DNA of 64,000 nt from Straminergon stramineum (Eukaryota > Streptophyta > Bryopsida > Hypnales > Calliergonaceae). Every line of letters starts with the position of its first letter. Position 1 is the first letter of the stretch. The stretch lies in contig OY987271.1 in assembly GCA_963920665.1 (NCBI GenBank), positions 15,379,350 to 15,443,349 on the forward strand, read 5' to 3'. Position numbers and translations under genes: made by a program. Under the pieces are notes generated by a model. The model did no database searches. It was not told the origin of the DNA and saw only the letters and a list, made by a program, of their open reading frames with translations. This document shows positions 10,085 through 23,365 of this stretch, one piece after another.

Positions 10085-11160
10085 ATTTTGAATTGCACTA
10101 ATTTAAGTGCATACATCCCCTTATGGCAGTTGACTTGCCCTTTCTTGAATCATAAGTGTATCCAAAATTGATTTTCAATGTTTTATAGCTTCATAATCCC
10201 TACTTTCACCAATTTACTCATTTATCAATTCATTTTCGTGTTCAATTTTGAATTTTAGACTTTTTTGGTTTCTATGTCCCTAATTTCAGTTGTATACTCG
10301 TTTTACAATTCATTGGTTTGTTGAAATTCGACTTCCAATTTTTGTAAGTCTTCAAAATCCCAAATTCAAATTGTAGGCTTGATTTTGAGTTCGTTTTCAT
10401 ATTCAAAGTCAAATTCCTTTGATTCTTAGCTTTGTATCCCTAATTTCAAGGATGCCCTAGTTTTTAAATTCAATGCTTTGTTTATATTCAAATTCTAGGC
10501 TTTTTAAGTGTCATAATCTCTAATTTTAGCTATCTACTAAACTTTCAATCCATTCATTTGTTTAAATTTGAATTTCTAAATATTTTGGTTTCAAAATACT
10601 TAAATTTTGCTATGTTACAATTTCTCAATTCATGATGTGCTTCAATTCATTCTTCCACTAGTTTTTGTCACCCTAAACCCTAATTTGAGCTTTGTACTAT
10701 TTTAGGTGATCATGACCATGGTTAATTTCAAAATTCAACATTTCAAGGTTTTACAGTCTGTAATTTCAGCTACTTCACAATTCATGACTCCATACTATTG
10801 TTCAAATCTAGATTAAAGAGTTTCAAGCTTTAAAAATCCTTATTTCAACTCTATGCAAGATTTTTGTTTTCCAGTCATTTTTTACTTCTTTAAACCCTAT
10901 TTTCCTTATCCTAGAGTTTCTAAGTTTGTTGCCATGTTAGAATTTGGATTTCAGACTTCCTTGGCTTCCTGAACACTATTCATCTATGTCATAGTTCTTC
11001 AGTTCATTTTCAATTTTTTGAATTTGCTTCCCATTGATTTTTGGCACCTTGCACCCTAATTTCACCTATATAATAGTTTAGAAGATCATCCCATGATGTT
11101 TTGATTCAAAATTTCAGACTTCTGGGGCTCCCAAACACTAATTTTAGCTACAAAGCAATT
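10085..11160. repeat. 80-bp-period tandem array, about 13-14 diverged copies
   Basis: The motif TAATTTCAGC and variants recur at 10119, 10201, 10281, 10362, 10441, 10521, 10601, 10681, 10761, 10841, about 10898, about 10977, 11057 and 11139. The spacing is 79-82 bases throughout except for one short unit near 10841-10898. Between the anchors each unit repeats elements such as TTCAATTCATT, GTTCAAATTTGAATTTC and GGTTTCATAATCCC. It starts directly after the decayed transposon ORF (stop at 10076) and ends about 25 bases before the reverse family A copy. No ORF runs through it. Confidence 0.8.
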
Positions 11161-11184
11161 TTAGAGTTCTCAGTGATATTCTAA

Positions 11185-11542
11185 GCAAACTAAAACTCCT
11201 CATAACTTTCATCTCATCAATCAAAATGGAATGATTCAAAGCTTTCCACATGTACATAAACCTAGAAAACCAATTTCAAATTTTTATTTCTTAAAAAAGT
11301 GATTTTAAAAGAAGTTTTTTGAGCTACCCGGGCTGCTCACTAAGCCATGAAATTGACATCTCATGCAATAATTTTTTAACCACATAGTCAAAAGTCATAA
11401 AAAAATTTGGGCCTTAAATCTATTCTTTGGGCACATGTTGTGTGACATTTTCAAAGAAAAAAATAAATAATTCCATTTGTAGTGAACTTCCCCAAATCAC
11501 TATGTTGCCAAAAAAATGTAGTTTTTTCATTCAAGGGTTTAA
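11185..11542 (-). mobile_element. Family A TTAA element, truncated reverse copy
   Basis: Reading the minus strand from 11542: TTAAACCCTTGAATG, then TTTTTTTGGCAACATAGTGA, then a GGAATTATT region, CACAACATGTGCCCA and TTTTTTAACC in the same order as in 4730-5636 and 39850-40800. Similarity stops at about 11185, where the 80-bp array is approached, so the distal half is missing. Confidence 0.55.
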
Positions 11543-13355
11543 CCCAAATTCAAGTTCAAAGTCAATTCTTCTTCCTCACCACTATCATCAAATAAATCTC
11601 CAATAGTGAGCAAATGAGTCCTCTAAGCATCTATCCGAAAACACTAAATTTGAAAATTAATAGAAGCAAAATAAGAGAGTAAGTGCTCAACTAAAATTGA
11701 ACAAGAACTTGCTTGCAAAGAGAAATCAAAAACCCACAATTGACTTCACAAAAAATCTTGTGCTTGTAGCAATAGAGCTATCTTCCAAACAAGTTGTCCA
11801 TTATTGTAGCATCAACTAATGAGCTAATTTAGGGTCTTAATTTAAACGTTCCATATTGATATTCATGGGAGATGTGACTCATTGCAAAGTCAACAAAAGG
11901 ATCCCTGAATTTGGGGTGCTAGGGCTGTCCAAATAGTAGGGAGTTCCCAAGCAATAGTGGCCAAGATATTTCTAGAGCACGCTAAGTTGCATGTGCTATG
12001 GAGGATTGGTTGCCCCACTATGGCAATGCTTCAAGGAGTGACAACAATAAGCAAGCAATGAGTGACCAATAAGAGTAAGTAGTTGAAAGCGCCCAAACAT
12101 GAGTGAACAACATTCAATAGGAGCAACCAAGTATGAGAGACCAACTAGGAGCAAGCATGCACAAGGGGCTAGTACTGAGGGACTTCTAAGTTTCCACTTT
12201 GAAGTTTCAACCCTAGAAATGCTTGAAGCCCCAATGACCCAGGTAATAGCCTTGGATTCGAAATGTAAAGCAGCTAAAAACCAACAATTTCATGAAAGCT
12301 AGCATTGGCTACCTATTTGCCATGTGTTTTTTTAGCAAACTAGTTGATTGCCTTTCCTAGTACCAATTTTTGTGTCCGGTTTTGAATCCTCCATTTCCAC
12401 ACTCCAACGCATTATTCTTCCAATGGAAAGCACCAGCTGACAATGTCAAACTAACCGGCAGTTCTCCCCAAACATTGTGTATCTTACGATCATACTGAGG
12501 AGTGGGTTCAAACTTCAAACTAGCAGACGGAAGTTCAGTTTACAACTTGCAATCTTACATAGAAAAATGTGTCCTCCGTCCGTCCTATCAGGCCATCACC
12601 TACCTTGAGCATTAATTTTCCAAAGTAGTGTCGGAATTTCAATGTGCCAGAGACTGGGTGAATATAGCCAGGTGGGATCACTCAGGTGAATCAGCATTAA
12701 TTGATGACAAGCTCCAGTCCTGTCTGTAATGTAATGTAACCCATGAACACATCGAAACAGCTTTCTTGCAAAACAGTGGGTCAGATAATTAATTAGTCAG
12801 ATTGATGGGAGGCTAACTTCACATAAGCTTACAGACTGTGCACAATAACATCAGGATCCAAATCGTTTTTGTTTTTGTTTTTCTGGAACGAATGGTGAAA
12901 TCTCGTTTAAGTTATTTGAGAATGACACTCAGTTTTAGTTCAAAACACACGAAGTTAAGTTACTACTTATTGGACTACCTGGGGTCGATTGTTGCTAGTA
13001 TTATCACAGTTTCTTGATGAATGTCTAATTCATTTGGATGCTCAACCATATATCTATACTTCTCAGACGAATAATCAATTTTCATCTGCATTTTATATTG
13101 ATTATTATACTTACATATGCCTAAAAACGCTGGTTCATATGCCGTATAATGGGAGGCTCTTGTTAAGTTAAGTTCGTAGGCCATATCCACCCCAAATGAA
13201 CAAGGTTTCTTCTCGCAGTGATAACTTACAAGCCTACAACTCAGGTTAGTACATGGTCGTCCTTTCCTTTCAAATTTAGTGCCATTCATTGTCAGTCCCT
13301 TGTTGTACCCAGTTTCGCCAGAGAAGAAAAAACTGCACATGAAGTGATGAACTTA
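11543..13355. other. Spacer without recognisable gene
   Basis: Several short ORFs (for example 12099-12302 + and 12975-13340 -) have no recognisable domain. Base composition rises slightly after 12400. Nothing else is supported. Confidence 0.5.
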
Positions 13356-13781
13356 GAGCAGCTCCAACGCGGAAGCAGGAAAGGGCCCGTGATGTTGTCA
13401 GAAAAGAGTCTGTTGCAGGAGCAGGGGCCGGAGCCGGGCCGGGCCACTTTCCGGCCTGCCATTTGTAACCACGCCCCAATGAAGCAATTGTTCCAAGAAC
13501 GGTAAGCATTATTTTTTGGATTTTTGGAGAGTGTATTTTTGGTGAGAACACACTTCTGGTACCTGGAACCACTATCACTTGTTGTCATATAAGAGAATCC
13601 AAGTTTCCAGTATACTCTTCAGTGCTCAGCAAATCGCCCCAAAATACCGAGCAGAGGCTCTCATATGAAGAGCCCTGGAAAATACCGTAGACTGCAACAG
13701 CTGCATTGGGGAGCAGTTTCTCGCTACAAGTCCCGTTGGCACCGTTCCTGTGCATGTTCCAGTGTTGCATTGGAGCTGCTC
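13356..13781. mobile_element. 426-bp PIF/Harbinger (Tourist)-like MITE
   Basis: Begins GAGCAGCTCCAACGC and ends with GCATTGGAGCTGCTC, inverted termini of about 14 bases. Flanked by TTA at 13353-13355 and TTA at 13782-13784, the TWA-type 3-bp duplication of PIF/Harbinger elements. The interior is much more GC-rich than the flanks (a GGGCCGGAGCCGGGCCGGGCC-like stretch at about 13425-13445). No coding capacity. Confidence 0.75.
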
Positions 13782-15386
13782 TTAACTTCGGTGAACATGT
13801 CTACTTCTGGTACCACCGGTAATCTTAGGAGCCGGTCCAAGGTCTCCATCCTGTGCTGACCGCCTGTCCTCTTTTCCATCAGTGCCAATTCCTGCATGCT
13901 AATGGCCACTCAGTTAGTTCCAGTACTGTCAAACATTTTTATTTTATTTTATTTTATTTTTAAATTTTAACTGTACTGTCTAACATTTTCAGTTCACTTC
14001 TGATCAGCTATAATAGCCCTGACCATCCAATGTGTGTGAACTACCCAACCGCACATTCAAAATGTCACTCTCCAGCTTCCCACCAGCTCCTGGACACTGT
14101 CCAAAGTTAAGGTAATTTATGTCAACGGCATAACGTAAAACATGCCTATTATCAAGCAGATTTGCAATTTAGGGACCTTGGAGAAGCAATTTGTGAACAC
14201 ACTTATTTTACGGAGATTGAGAAGTTGGGGAGAAGCCATTTGCAAGTAGAATCAAGACTTTCCGACAAGAAATGAATTTACTGTGATTTTTCAAAGTTTG
14301 TTGGGACAAAATTGGTGAAAAGCGTGTTTGAGTAGATCCATGCTATATTAAAAGACATGCCAAATAATGTGTCCCTTCCCTAAGTGCGTTGTCATGATCA
14401 ATGCTAAAGGACTACTAAGTTTGTGGTAATGGGTGGGTAACTAACACAAATAGGAGGGTTGAGTAGATTTTGAAATTGGATGATTGACTACATTGAACAA
14501 AATATATTCTTTGGGGAGCTAAATATTGCTAGATTTTGATAAGTTTTTGGATCTAATTACTATACAACCCACTTGCCATGTCATAAGGTAGACCGTCCCA
14601 TTTCTGCCAACTCCCTATAACCACCATCCTATTTTTGGCCCCATCTCCACCATAAAACTCACCCAAATCCATTCACTATAATTCTGACAATTTTTGTGCA
14701 TTAATTCCAACTTGGGTATTGTATCAGCCTTTGATTGGTGGATACTCCAGTGCTAATAGGTACATGTAATGATGGTTATAGGCTTAGGTTAGGACATTTA
14801 TGACTCTAGTCTAGTGGCGGATTTGTATTTTAGGATAGATCACTTTAGAAATTCACAAAAATTACAATTTTTATTGGAAAATTATAATTCTACTTGGGTT
14901 TGATTTGTGAAACATGCGCACACCTCTGAAAAATATGTGCCCCTCTTAGAGTTGGTCCTAATATACTTAGATTTCAAATCAAGGATGGTAATAGATTGGT
15001 CTATCTTATGTCACATTAGATTTTAGTAATGATTTGACCCTTTGTTGGCAACACTTAAATTGGATCTGTTGTTTGCGGGTGCCCTAGGGTTTGTACTAGA
15101 TGCACTAGTTGTGATTGGCCATCGGAATTGGCAGGCCTCCACAACTCCAATGCATATTGTAATACACTCAAACCTCTTTAATCTGGCCCTCCCTATAAAA
15201 ACATTATGGAATATCTTGCACACTTGTCATACTATCATTCAATGGGGCACACTTGTCTCTCATGCAAACTATTTGTACTATGACAACTTCCTAAACAAAC
15301 AAATTTAGGGCAATAGAGTGTATAAGTTATGCTCTATGAATTGAAAACTACAATTCACTTAAGGTGAGTTTACAATCATCATTAAC
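13782..15386. other. AT-rich spacer
   Basis: No gene seen. Contains an (ATTTT)n microsatellite at about 13937-13962, flanked by a local duplication of ACTGTCNAACATTTT. A stretch at 15105-15125 (TTGTGATTGGCCAT) recurs at about 35210, suggesting another dispersed repeat. Confidence 0.5.
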
Positions 15387-16355
15387 TTACCCCTCACCGC
15401 CCAAAGCTTGAATAGGTCAAAAAACAACATTTCTTTTGAAGTGTTATAGATATAATTTTCACTGAGTTATAGAGATCTCAACTGTACAATCTTGTAGTGC
15501 ACTTGTTGTAGATTACATGCACCAAATTTGGTGTCATTTAACCGTATAGATTGCAAGATTATAATGTTTTAGTGTTGAAAAAGGATGCTGAATTTTTCCT
15601 AAAAATACATTAGGAGGCGAAATTCAATTGCTAAATCTACTCAAATGAAGAAACTTTAAACTATAAAGTGATTCAAAATTAGTATAAAAACATATTGATG
15701 AAAAAAATGTCATTCAATTGACTCATTGTGTTTGCAAAATGACTTTGAAATGTCAAAAAAATAGCAAGAAAAGTTGAAAAAAATACATCAAAAATTGAAC
15801 CTCCTTCTACTAAAATGCTTCTCAGTCACTCATAACTTTATGGATTGATATGAAATTCTATACACACAAACTAGATTAGTATGTGCAACTTTTCCAAATT
15901 TTTATTTATTGGAAATGAACATTGTATGAAGAAGAAACAAGCCATCGAAGTTCACTACCAAAAATGTCAGGATTTTGAACTTTGAATTTATCCTAGACAT
16001 TCAAAACAACTTAGATTGACATGAAAATTCTACCACAATAACTGGACTTCAAGGCAAACATAACCCAACAAATTTTATTGATTGAAAACGAACTTTGAAT
16101 GAAGGAGATACAAGCCCCCGAAGTTGCATCCATCAAATGCAGTTTGTAGAATTCAAATTGAACTTGTGAAGTTCGATTGGCTTCCAAAAATTCAGAAAAT
16201 CTCGGATTTATCTGAAAAATTTACCACATAAACTAGAATATAGAGTGAAAAATTTCCAACAAATTTTATTGAATTCGGACATCGGATGAAAAAGTTACAT
16301 CACTTTGAATTTGACCTGAGGACACTTTTGGTCCCCTTGGGCGGTGAGGGGTTAA
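15387..16355. mobile_element. 969-bp TTAA-type element, family B
   Basis: Left end TTACCCCTCACCGCCCAA (15387 on) and right end ending TTGGGCGGTGAGGGGTTAA (to 16355) are inverted repeats that differ by one A, so the left TTAA has probably lost a base. The interior is AT-rich with no transposase. It shares TTAA and CCCC with the other elements but has a different, longer terminal sequence. Confidence 0.65.
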
Positions 16356-19252
16356 CCTCCAATTTGAAAGTTACATCTCCCTTCCTCTTGGTGTGAAACT
16401 GTGAATGTATCCTAACTTACCGCGTGCATCACTTCCAGAGGCCGGTATGAAACCGCGGCTTAATAATCTAATCAGTCAGTAGCCTAGCAGTGAGAAAAAG
16501 CAGTGATCATTTGTTGGCAGAGCGAGCCCATCAATTAATGCCGCCGCTGCAGCTTGCTGGGCAATCGCCATCCGCCACCTCTTCTCACTGTCCTCCCTAA
16601 CTTCTGCAGCTGCTGCGACTTCTCACCCCACCTTCAGCAACGTTCTCACACGAATTAACGGACAATATCTTACGTAAGTTCTCTCTCTCTTGCACAACGC
16701 AAAGCAACCCTTAGAGGCAATGTCTTACCTTCTTACGTTGATGTATCCCCAATCCTCCGCAGTCACACAAACCTCCAGTTGCTATCACTTTCTAACCATA
16801 ACTTACACAAGCTTACTTCCCTCTCCAAGAGTCCAGGTCCAGACCATTCACCGATACTACTGAGTGAGTCTAAGTAATATCATATATGAGCTTATATACG
16901 AGTATACTATATATATTCCACCGCCTCAACCATGAGCTTTGTCAGTATATTCATGGAAATAGCTAGCCTGACAGAATACACATTCAAACGTAGCGGAGCA
17001 GCTGCTAGTCATCTCCTTATGCATCCCTCTGTGCGCAATCTGCAATAAAGAGCAATGCAGCTTGCATGTTGCCTCGATTCTGAAGGAATACATATATATT
17101 TCTTTTGTTTGAGTGCTGTAGCAAGAGTGGATCACAACTCTAGTTAGCTTTGAGAGTTCTGAGATCGTGTTGATGACTGACTAGTGGATTGGTGTGGAGA
17201 GTAGTACACTAGCTTTGCGTTAGATCGAACCGAGTTTTTTCTTCTATTTGATCGATCGCCGTTTCTGTTTTCAAGAGTTTTTTCGAACTTTGGAGAATAT
17301 CTTGTTACATTCAGTTCATTCTTGATTCATTGATTGATTGCATTGGTAATATAGTTGCACGGCATTGGTAGTATCGATTTTTTGATCATGTGCTTATCAA
17401 TGGCGGGTTTTTCAGGTTTTGGTTAAGTTCCATTGATGAACTCCCTTCTGAAATTAAGGTACTCGCAACTCTTGTGTCTGTTGATCATCTGGGCTTCGTG
17501 GAGACGATTTACGGTAATTTCTGAATTTTTTTTGCTTTGGTTTGTAAAGACAGGTTTGTAATGCACTGTCTGATTCTTTCAAAGTATTACTTCATTAGAA
17601 TCCTGAACTCAAGTGTTTGAATAGTGCAAGCACATCGCAAAGGTGCAAAGCTAGTTATTCTCATTGGAAACGAAGCGATCTTGTAAAGTGCAGAGCTAGC
17701 TTTGAGCTTTGGAAATCTGCAAGAGCATGACACCAACTGTATGTTCAATACAACACCAATAGTTGCAGGGGACTCCTGAAGTTGTCCAAGGAAACGCCAT
17801 AGCCGCATTGTTCTTCTCTTGTTCTCTGGATTAGGTCTCCTAATGCTAGAACTGAAAATCATCAGTTTTTTTGTGTGCAGGTAGAAATAGCACCAAAGAG
17901 TTGGATCAAAGATTTACTTTGGACAAGCTCAAGTACTTTCACAGACACCCGCACGTACATGAGCTCGGAGGTCCTAATTTCAGTGGAAAAAACTGTACAT
18001 ATGTGCTCGCCCTAAATTGATAATCGTGATTTAGGTCAAGGCATCGATATATGCAGCTCCAACTTTTCAGCCCAATTCTGCTCTTCATGTTGCAAGTGGT
18101 GTTCTATTAATCATCTTCGCTGGCCACCGCAATATCATCTTCACGTAAGACAGCAGTTCTCTTACCCCTTGGCTTTTGTAGGCCAATGTACTGGTCTTCT
18201 CCAGTTGGAAGCATGTGATATGTGGAAGTGAGGTTGATTGAACATCTCGCGAATGGAGTTTCAGCTCTTTGATAACTCTCACTGTATCTTTACTTCAGAG
18301 TCCGACATCTAAAATCTTATTGTGGAAAGAGGTGTGGGAACTCAAATTATTAGAAGGAATGTTTTGAAATGCAACTTAAGTGTTTAGCGACTTCTTTCAT
18401 CATAACTAACCAAAATTTTTTGTAGTTAACTTGAGCGAAGATTCTTCTACTGTACATATATGGGAATGTAGCAAAGATTTTGGATGGGGATAGAAGGTGA
18501 AAGAAATCTCTTTTCTCACCCTGTCTTCTTATTAATAGATATAATGACAAGACTCAATAACTAGGTCTCCTCACTGAAGTGGAAGGTAGAAAAGACTTTT
18601 CAAGGTTGGAGTTTTTCTCTCTTGGAAAGTCCTTTCTTCGCTTCTTATAACTTTTTAAGTGAAAGAAAACTAAAGGAGTTAACAAGAAGTCATGCATTGA
18701 TTAGAATTACTTTGCTAAAGTCTAGCCTAAAGCTAGAAGTTTACTCCAAGCTTTTTTCATTCTTTGTACACATCATGCCTCAAGGATATCACTAACTACG
18801 TCTTCTACACATTGTTTGTTTTCCTTTCACAAATGAAAGAAGAAAACCCTCTAAACATCATATAGTCACCATTGAAACCTTGGTAAATCATAATCTCGTT
18901 CACAGGCGGAAGTGAAGCTAGCGGATTTGATACTGGTATGTATAATAACTTGAATTAGAAGAACTACGATTTATTTTGCAAGCGTTCATAGCAAATTTGT
19001 ATTCACCCCCAAAAGGGCAATGTGGACTTGACATTTTCCGAGCAGTTTTAAGTAGGTCACATGGGGACTTTCTTTCATTCAATTTATATTTATTTTTTGA
19101 CTGGCACATGCAATGTTCTTCATTGACTCTGTTCATACAAAATGTGGACAAATTGATTTTTCACAACAATCATGGTCAATGAATTCGTCATTTTGAAACC
19201 GTGAATCTTTGGTCCTTCAGGGGTGGAGTGTTGAAGTACAAGCCACACAATT
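16356..19252 (+). promoter_or_regulatory. Upstream region of the lipase gene, possible 5' UTR exon
   Basis: No convincing ORF. Composition is less AT-rich at 16430-16680. A good donor GTAAGT at 16674-16679 and an acceptor CAG ending at 19220 could bracket a roughly 2.5-kb 5' UTR intron, leaving a leader exon before 16674. This is speculative; transcripts are needed to define it. Confidence 0.25.
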
Positions 19253-22200
19253 ATGGAGATCCGAATGTTGGTGATGACCGTTCTGGTCGTGGCCTCCTGT
19301 TTCTTCCTCCTCTTGTTGCAAGATGCAGAAGCACAAGCTCAAGTGCCCTCGCCGTTACCCAGCACAGGGTTTTGTGAGGAGTTCGTGAGTCCAGTGAATT
19401 ATAAGTGCACGGATGAAATGGTACGCATCAATCTGGACTCATCTGGTTCTAGAGTTGAAGCATTCAAAGTTAGTTGCTTGCGCTAGTCGATACAAAGAAC
19501 AGCCAGGGAAATAAACCAAGAGAACACACCTTCCATTGGTCTAATTTGTCAAATCTTTGATCATGTTTTCACCATTAATCGTTGTTTTCTATCGACGTCA
19601 AGGTTTGTACCCTAAACAATTTGAACATTTTACTTGGGCCGCGGAATTTTCAGGTTCAAACTGAGGACGGGTATTTGCTTGCAGTCCAAAGGATATCTTC
19701 TACTAAGCCTCCCGCAATAGCTCGAGGGCCTGCTTTCCTCTACCACGGCATCATGGAGGTACTGTGTCTCACCAAAAACATCTCAAATTTATAATTAAAG
19801 CGGTCAAAAGACTCTCGTTTAACCCAAATGGACCGAAGTGGTAGCTTTGATATCTATAGAAGTGATCATTCTACTGACATTGTTTAGGAACTCAGGCTTC
19901 AATGAAGGTATCAATTTACCATATGTAAGAAGATTATGATTGTTAACAGTCAGCATGAAAATGTTTAGTTCCGCGAACCGTAAAGATCTTGAGTTGCGCT
20001 AACTTTACGAAAGAGTTGGAGTTAGTTTTAAATATTAACAGCATGAAGATGTTTTGGGAAGTTATCGTAATCAGCTCTTGGCTTCCGAAGTAGAACTTCT
20101 AAGTTTCACTTAAGAAATTTTGATTTCCCTAATACATGCTCATGTGGATTATGTTTTCATAAACATTGTGCATCATGTTCTAGGGAATGTCTTTGTTAAG
20201 AAATTATGAATCGGTGTTCGTTGTGTATTTAAGCACGTTTATATCACCTCGGGTTTTTTAGATTGACATAAAATTGAATCATTTTTCATTTCTCTTTGGA
20301 CTTATGCCTGTGGATGTGATTCAAGGGAGGAGAAACATGGGTGCTTAATTCAAATGAAGATTCATTGGCACTCATGATGGCGGATGCTGGATATGAGGTG
20401 TGGATTGGAAACACACGGTCCTCAAATTATACCTTTGGACACCTTACACTCACACGGAAAGACAAGGTTAATAACTCCACACTCTGGTGCATTTAACTCT
20501 GTTTTCTTTTCCTTCAGCATTCACTTCATTTGATTTGTTCATGAAATAAATAAATGTTGAATAATTTTGCTTGGAATTGTTGGTTCTACAGGAGTTTTGG
20601 AATTGGAATTGGGATAATCTTGTGAAAACAGATTTGCCTACAATGTTGCAACACGTTTATGACAGTACCAACCAAAAAATCTATTATGTTGGCTATTCTC
20701 AGGTGTGTTTTCAGAGTCTGGAATACCCGCTGGAATATGAAGAGATATGATTAAAGTTAATCTAATGCTAGTCTGTACTTCCATGTCGTCGAATTTTCTA
20801 TTATACCAATACTACCACGTTGTCTCCTCCGTAGATATTAATATGCTTTAATTTTGTCAAAATTTTCATGGATGAAATGTAGAACTTCAAATACTCAAAT
20901 TTGTTCACAATTGGCAGGGAACAATGACGGCACTAGCATCCTTTTCAGAAGGAAATACGGTGAATCTTGTATCCAAAGCCGCGTTGTTAAGTCCTATTGG
21001 CTCTTTGGGACACATCACCTCTTCTGTTGCATCTGCGGCTTCTTTTTTATTTGTGGATGAGGTATTTGATCACCGTCAACATTTGATATTCCTCGCTTCG
21101 AACAACTGTACAGTTCTAATTCTCGCTATCTTCTAATTGGACTTCCAATTGAATGCTAATCACTTTCTTATTCAATCCGTCTGTGCAGATTCTATTGCTT
21201 GCAGGTGTGGCAGAATTTAATGCTTACAGGTAAATATTGTGTTGGTCTGAAGTAGGTTTCCAATACATTGACAATAACATTCATTTGATGCACGCTATGT
21301 CAAGTAAATTCAAACTAATCCTATGAAATGTCGTTTCTTTTCACATTGATTGTTCTTCACAAATTCTTACTTCAATGTTGTGGGCTTCTGCTTGGTTGGA
21401 AATAAGCAGTGATGCAGGGCAGAAATTTATGGATGTCACATGTACGTCACCCCAAGTTGATTGTCGACATGAGTTCATGAGTCAAATTACAGGTACGTGA
21501 ATTACATTTTCAAATTAATTACATTCATATGAGTTTCATCAGTGATCATCTGATTTTTTTTGTTCAACTAAAAGAACCTCCTCAATTCCAGTATCACGTT
21601 GAGTGTTGGTGACACCAATGCCAGGGTTGTGAATATTTAAATAGTGGTAAATAGTTTTTTTGCAACGAGTATTACCAACACTAGAATATCATGATTAATG
21701 CAGTAAAAAATGAAGTTGGAATGAGTGTATGTATATCCACAGTACTTTGGAAAGGACGAAATTGTATCTAACGTAGTGGGGGATTCCTTATTCAGGTACT
21801 AATTGCTGCTTCAACTCATCGCGGAAATATATCTATGACAAATATTCAATGCAATCGACATCAATGCGGAATCTGGCGCACATGGCTCAAAGTGAGTCCT
21901 TTTCCATGCTACTTGGTACAATACAATCATCAATGCATTACAATATCTTGACAGAAGTCTGTGGTTAATATATCATGCAAAAGCTCTGACTTCAAAGCTA
22001 TACAGCATTTCGAATGTAAAACTTTAATTGCACACAACATCCAAAATCAAAGAGAGTTATGGAAGTAGGAGAAATTATTTTAGTTGGAAGTTTGTAACAC
22101 GTGAATTGGTGGCTTGGGTGGCTTTGTACACTCAGTGGTCCGCTCGGGAAGATTCAGTATGTACGACCACGGCTTTTGGAACAACATCAAGATATACAAT

Positions 22201-22437
22201 TCTCTGTTTCCACCCGAGTACGATGTGTCTGCGATTCCTGCGACGCTGCCCATTTTGCTTGCACATGGAGGCAAAGATGCCCTTGCCGACACCGACGACG
22301 TCACCGAATTGATTCAGAATTTGCAAGGAACTCCTCAAGTGATCTTTCTCCCTCAGTATGCGCATGCCGATTTTGTGATGGGGACAAACGCTAGTGCTGA
22401 TGTCTACACCCCATTAATTGCTTTCTTTCAAGCATAG
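19253..22437 (+). CDS. Acid lipase / triacylglycerol lipase (AB-hydrolase, LIPA family)
   Basis: Secreted or vacuolar ester hydrolase of the gastric/lysosomal acid lipase family, cleaving triacylglycerols or steryl esters. Nine exons with GT/AG borders: 19253-19468, 19654-19758, 20326-20466, 20592-20702, 20918-21061, 21189-21229, 21410-21492, 21796-21891, 22136-22437 (1239 bp, 412 aa). Residues 1 to about 28 form a signal peptide (LVMTVLVVASCFFLLLL). VQTEDGYLLAVQRI at about 73 and FLYHG at about 103 match the lid/oxyanion region; GYSQG (Ser 190) is the nucleophile elbow; the GGKD Asp (about 360) and the HADF His (about 389) complete the triad. GNTRSSNYTFGH-type and WNWDNLVKTDLP motifs are also family-typical. 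The ATG is the first in frame and precedes the signal peptide. All exons join in phase with no stop, so the gene looks functional. Family is secure; substrate is not. Confidence 0.9.
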
Positions 22438-23365
22438 AAACCCCAAATTAGGGTTAACTGACGTATAGATAGATGTGTTGGGAGGCTTGTTGGATTAAGT
22501 TATGGACTAGTAAATGCTTGAGAGCTATTGTAGGAGGCTAGTCAGAGAGAGAGAGACCATTTATTGGGTATAATGTCAAATCTTTCTACTGAAGCAAGGA
22601 TGTTCATATCATTCTGTGGTTTGGTTGATGGAAGGGCTTTAAATGCTAAGAGATTATGAAAGATTATGGGCTGTAATCCTATTTTGATCAGCCAATGGTG
22701 GCCTTGAACACTTGAATTTGACATTATTTATGTGTTGTTCAATGTGAAGTGTGGGTAGGTTCAATCATGATATTTTTTCCAAGGAGTTACGTAAGGGTAA
22801 ACAGATACGAATAATCAATTGATTGTGATCACATTATACAGTACAGTACAATGGTGCAATTTGTGTTGGGACTGTTTGTCGTTATGGCGGTTTCATAAAC
22901 AAAGATTATGAAAGATGGGAGAGTAGGGTGTGTAATATATTGATTACAAAAATAATTGTGGATTTGGAAAACCTGAATCTTGTAGTCACATTGTGAAAAT
23001 ATTCAATGACGAAAATGAAAAACCTGTGTACCCATTATTAAAAGTGTCTTCCAAAGTGCAATTAAATTATTCTCATACTTAAGGTTAATGAGCCTGAAAC
23101 AGGTAGAACGATTGGATTGCTTTGTTGATGTTACTGAAAAAAATTAATTTTTTTTCCATATGTAGACAAATGTGAGAAATGAAGAGAGCAATTGAAATTT
23201 TATTTTCTTGACAAAGTATGAATTTGATATGAATTTTTGAAGTGTGCTGCTCAATTGGCCCAAAACAGATAGCTGATTGTTGATTCTCTAGATTTCAGTT
23301 TTATGACTAGGCTATGTGATGGTTTCAATGGCTTTGGGAGCTTTTACTTTGAAAAATCATAATGA
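22438..23365. other. 3' flank of the lipase gene, no gene seen
   Basis: Probable lipase 3' UTR followed by AT-rich spacer. The lipase (+) and NDX (-) converge here. Confidence 0.5.
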
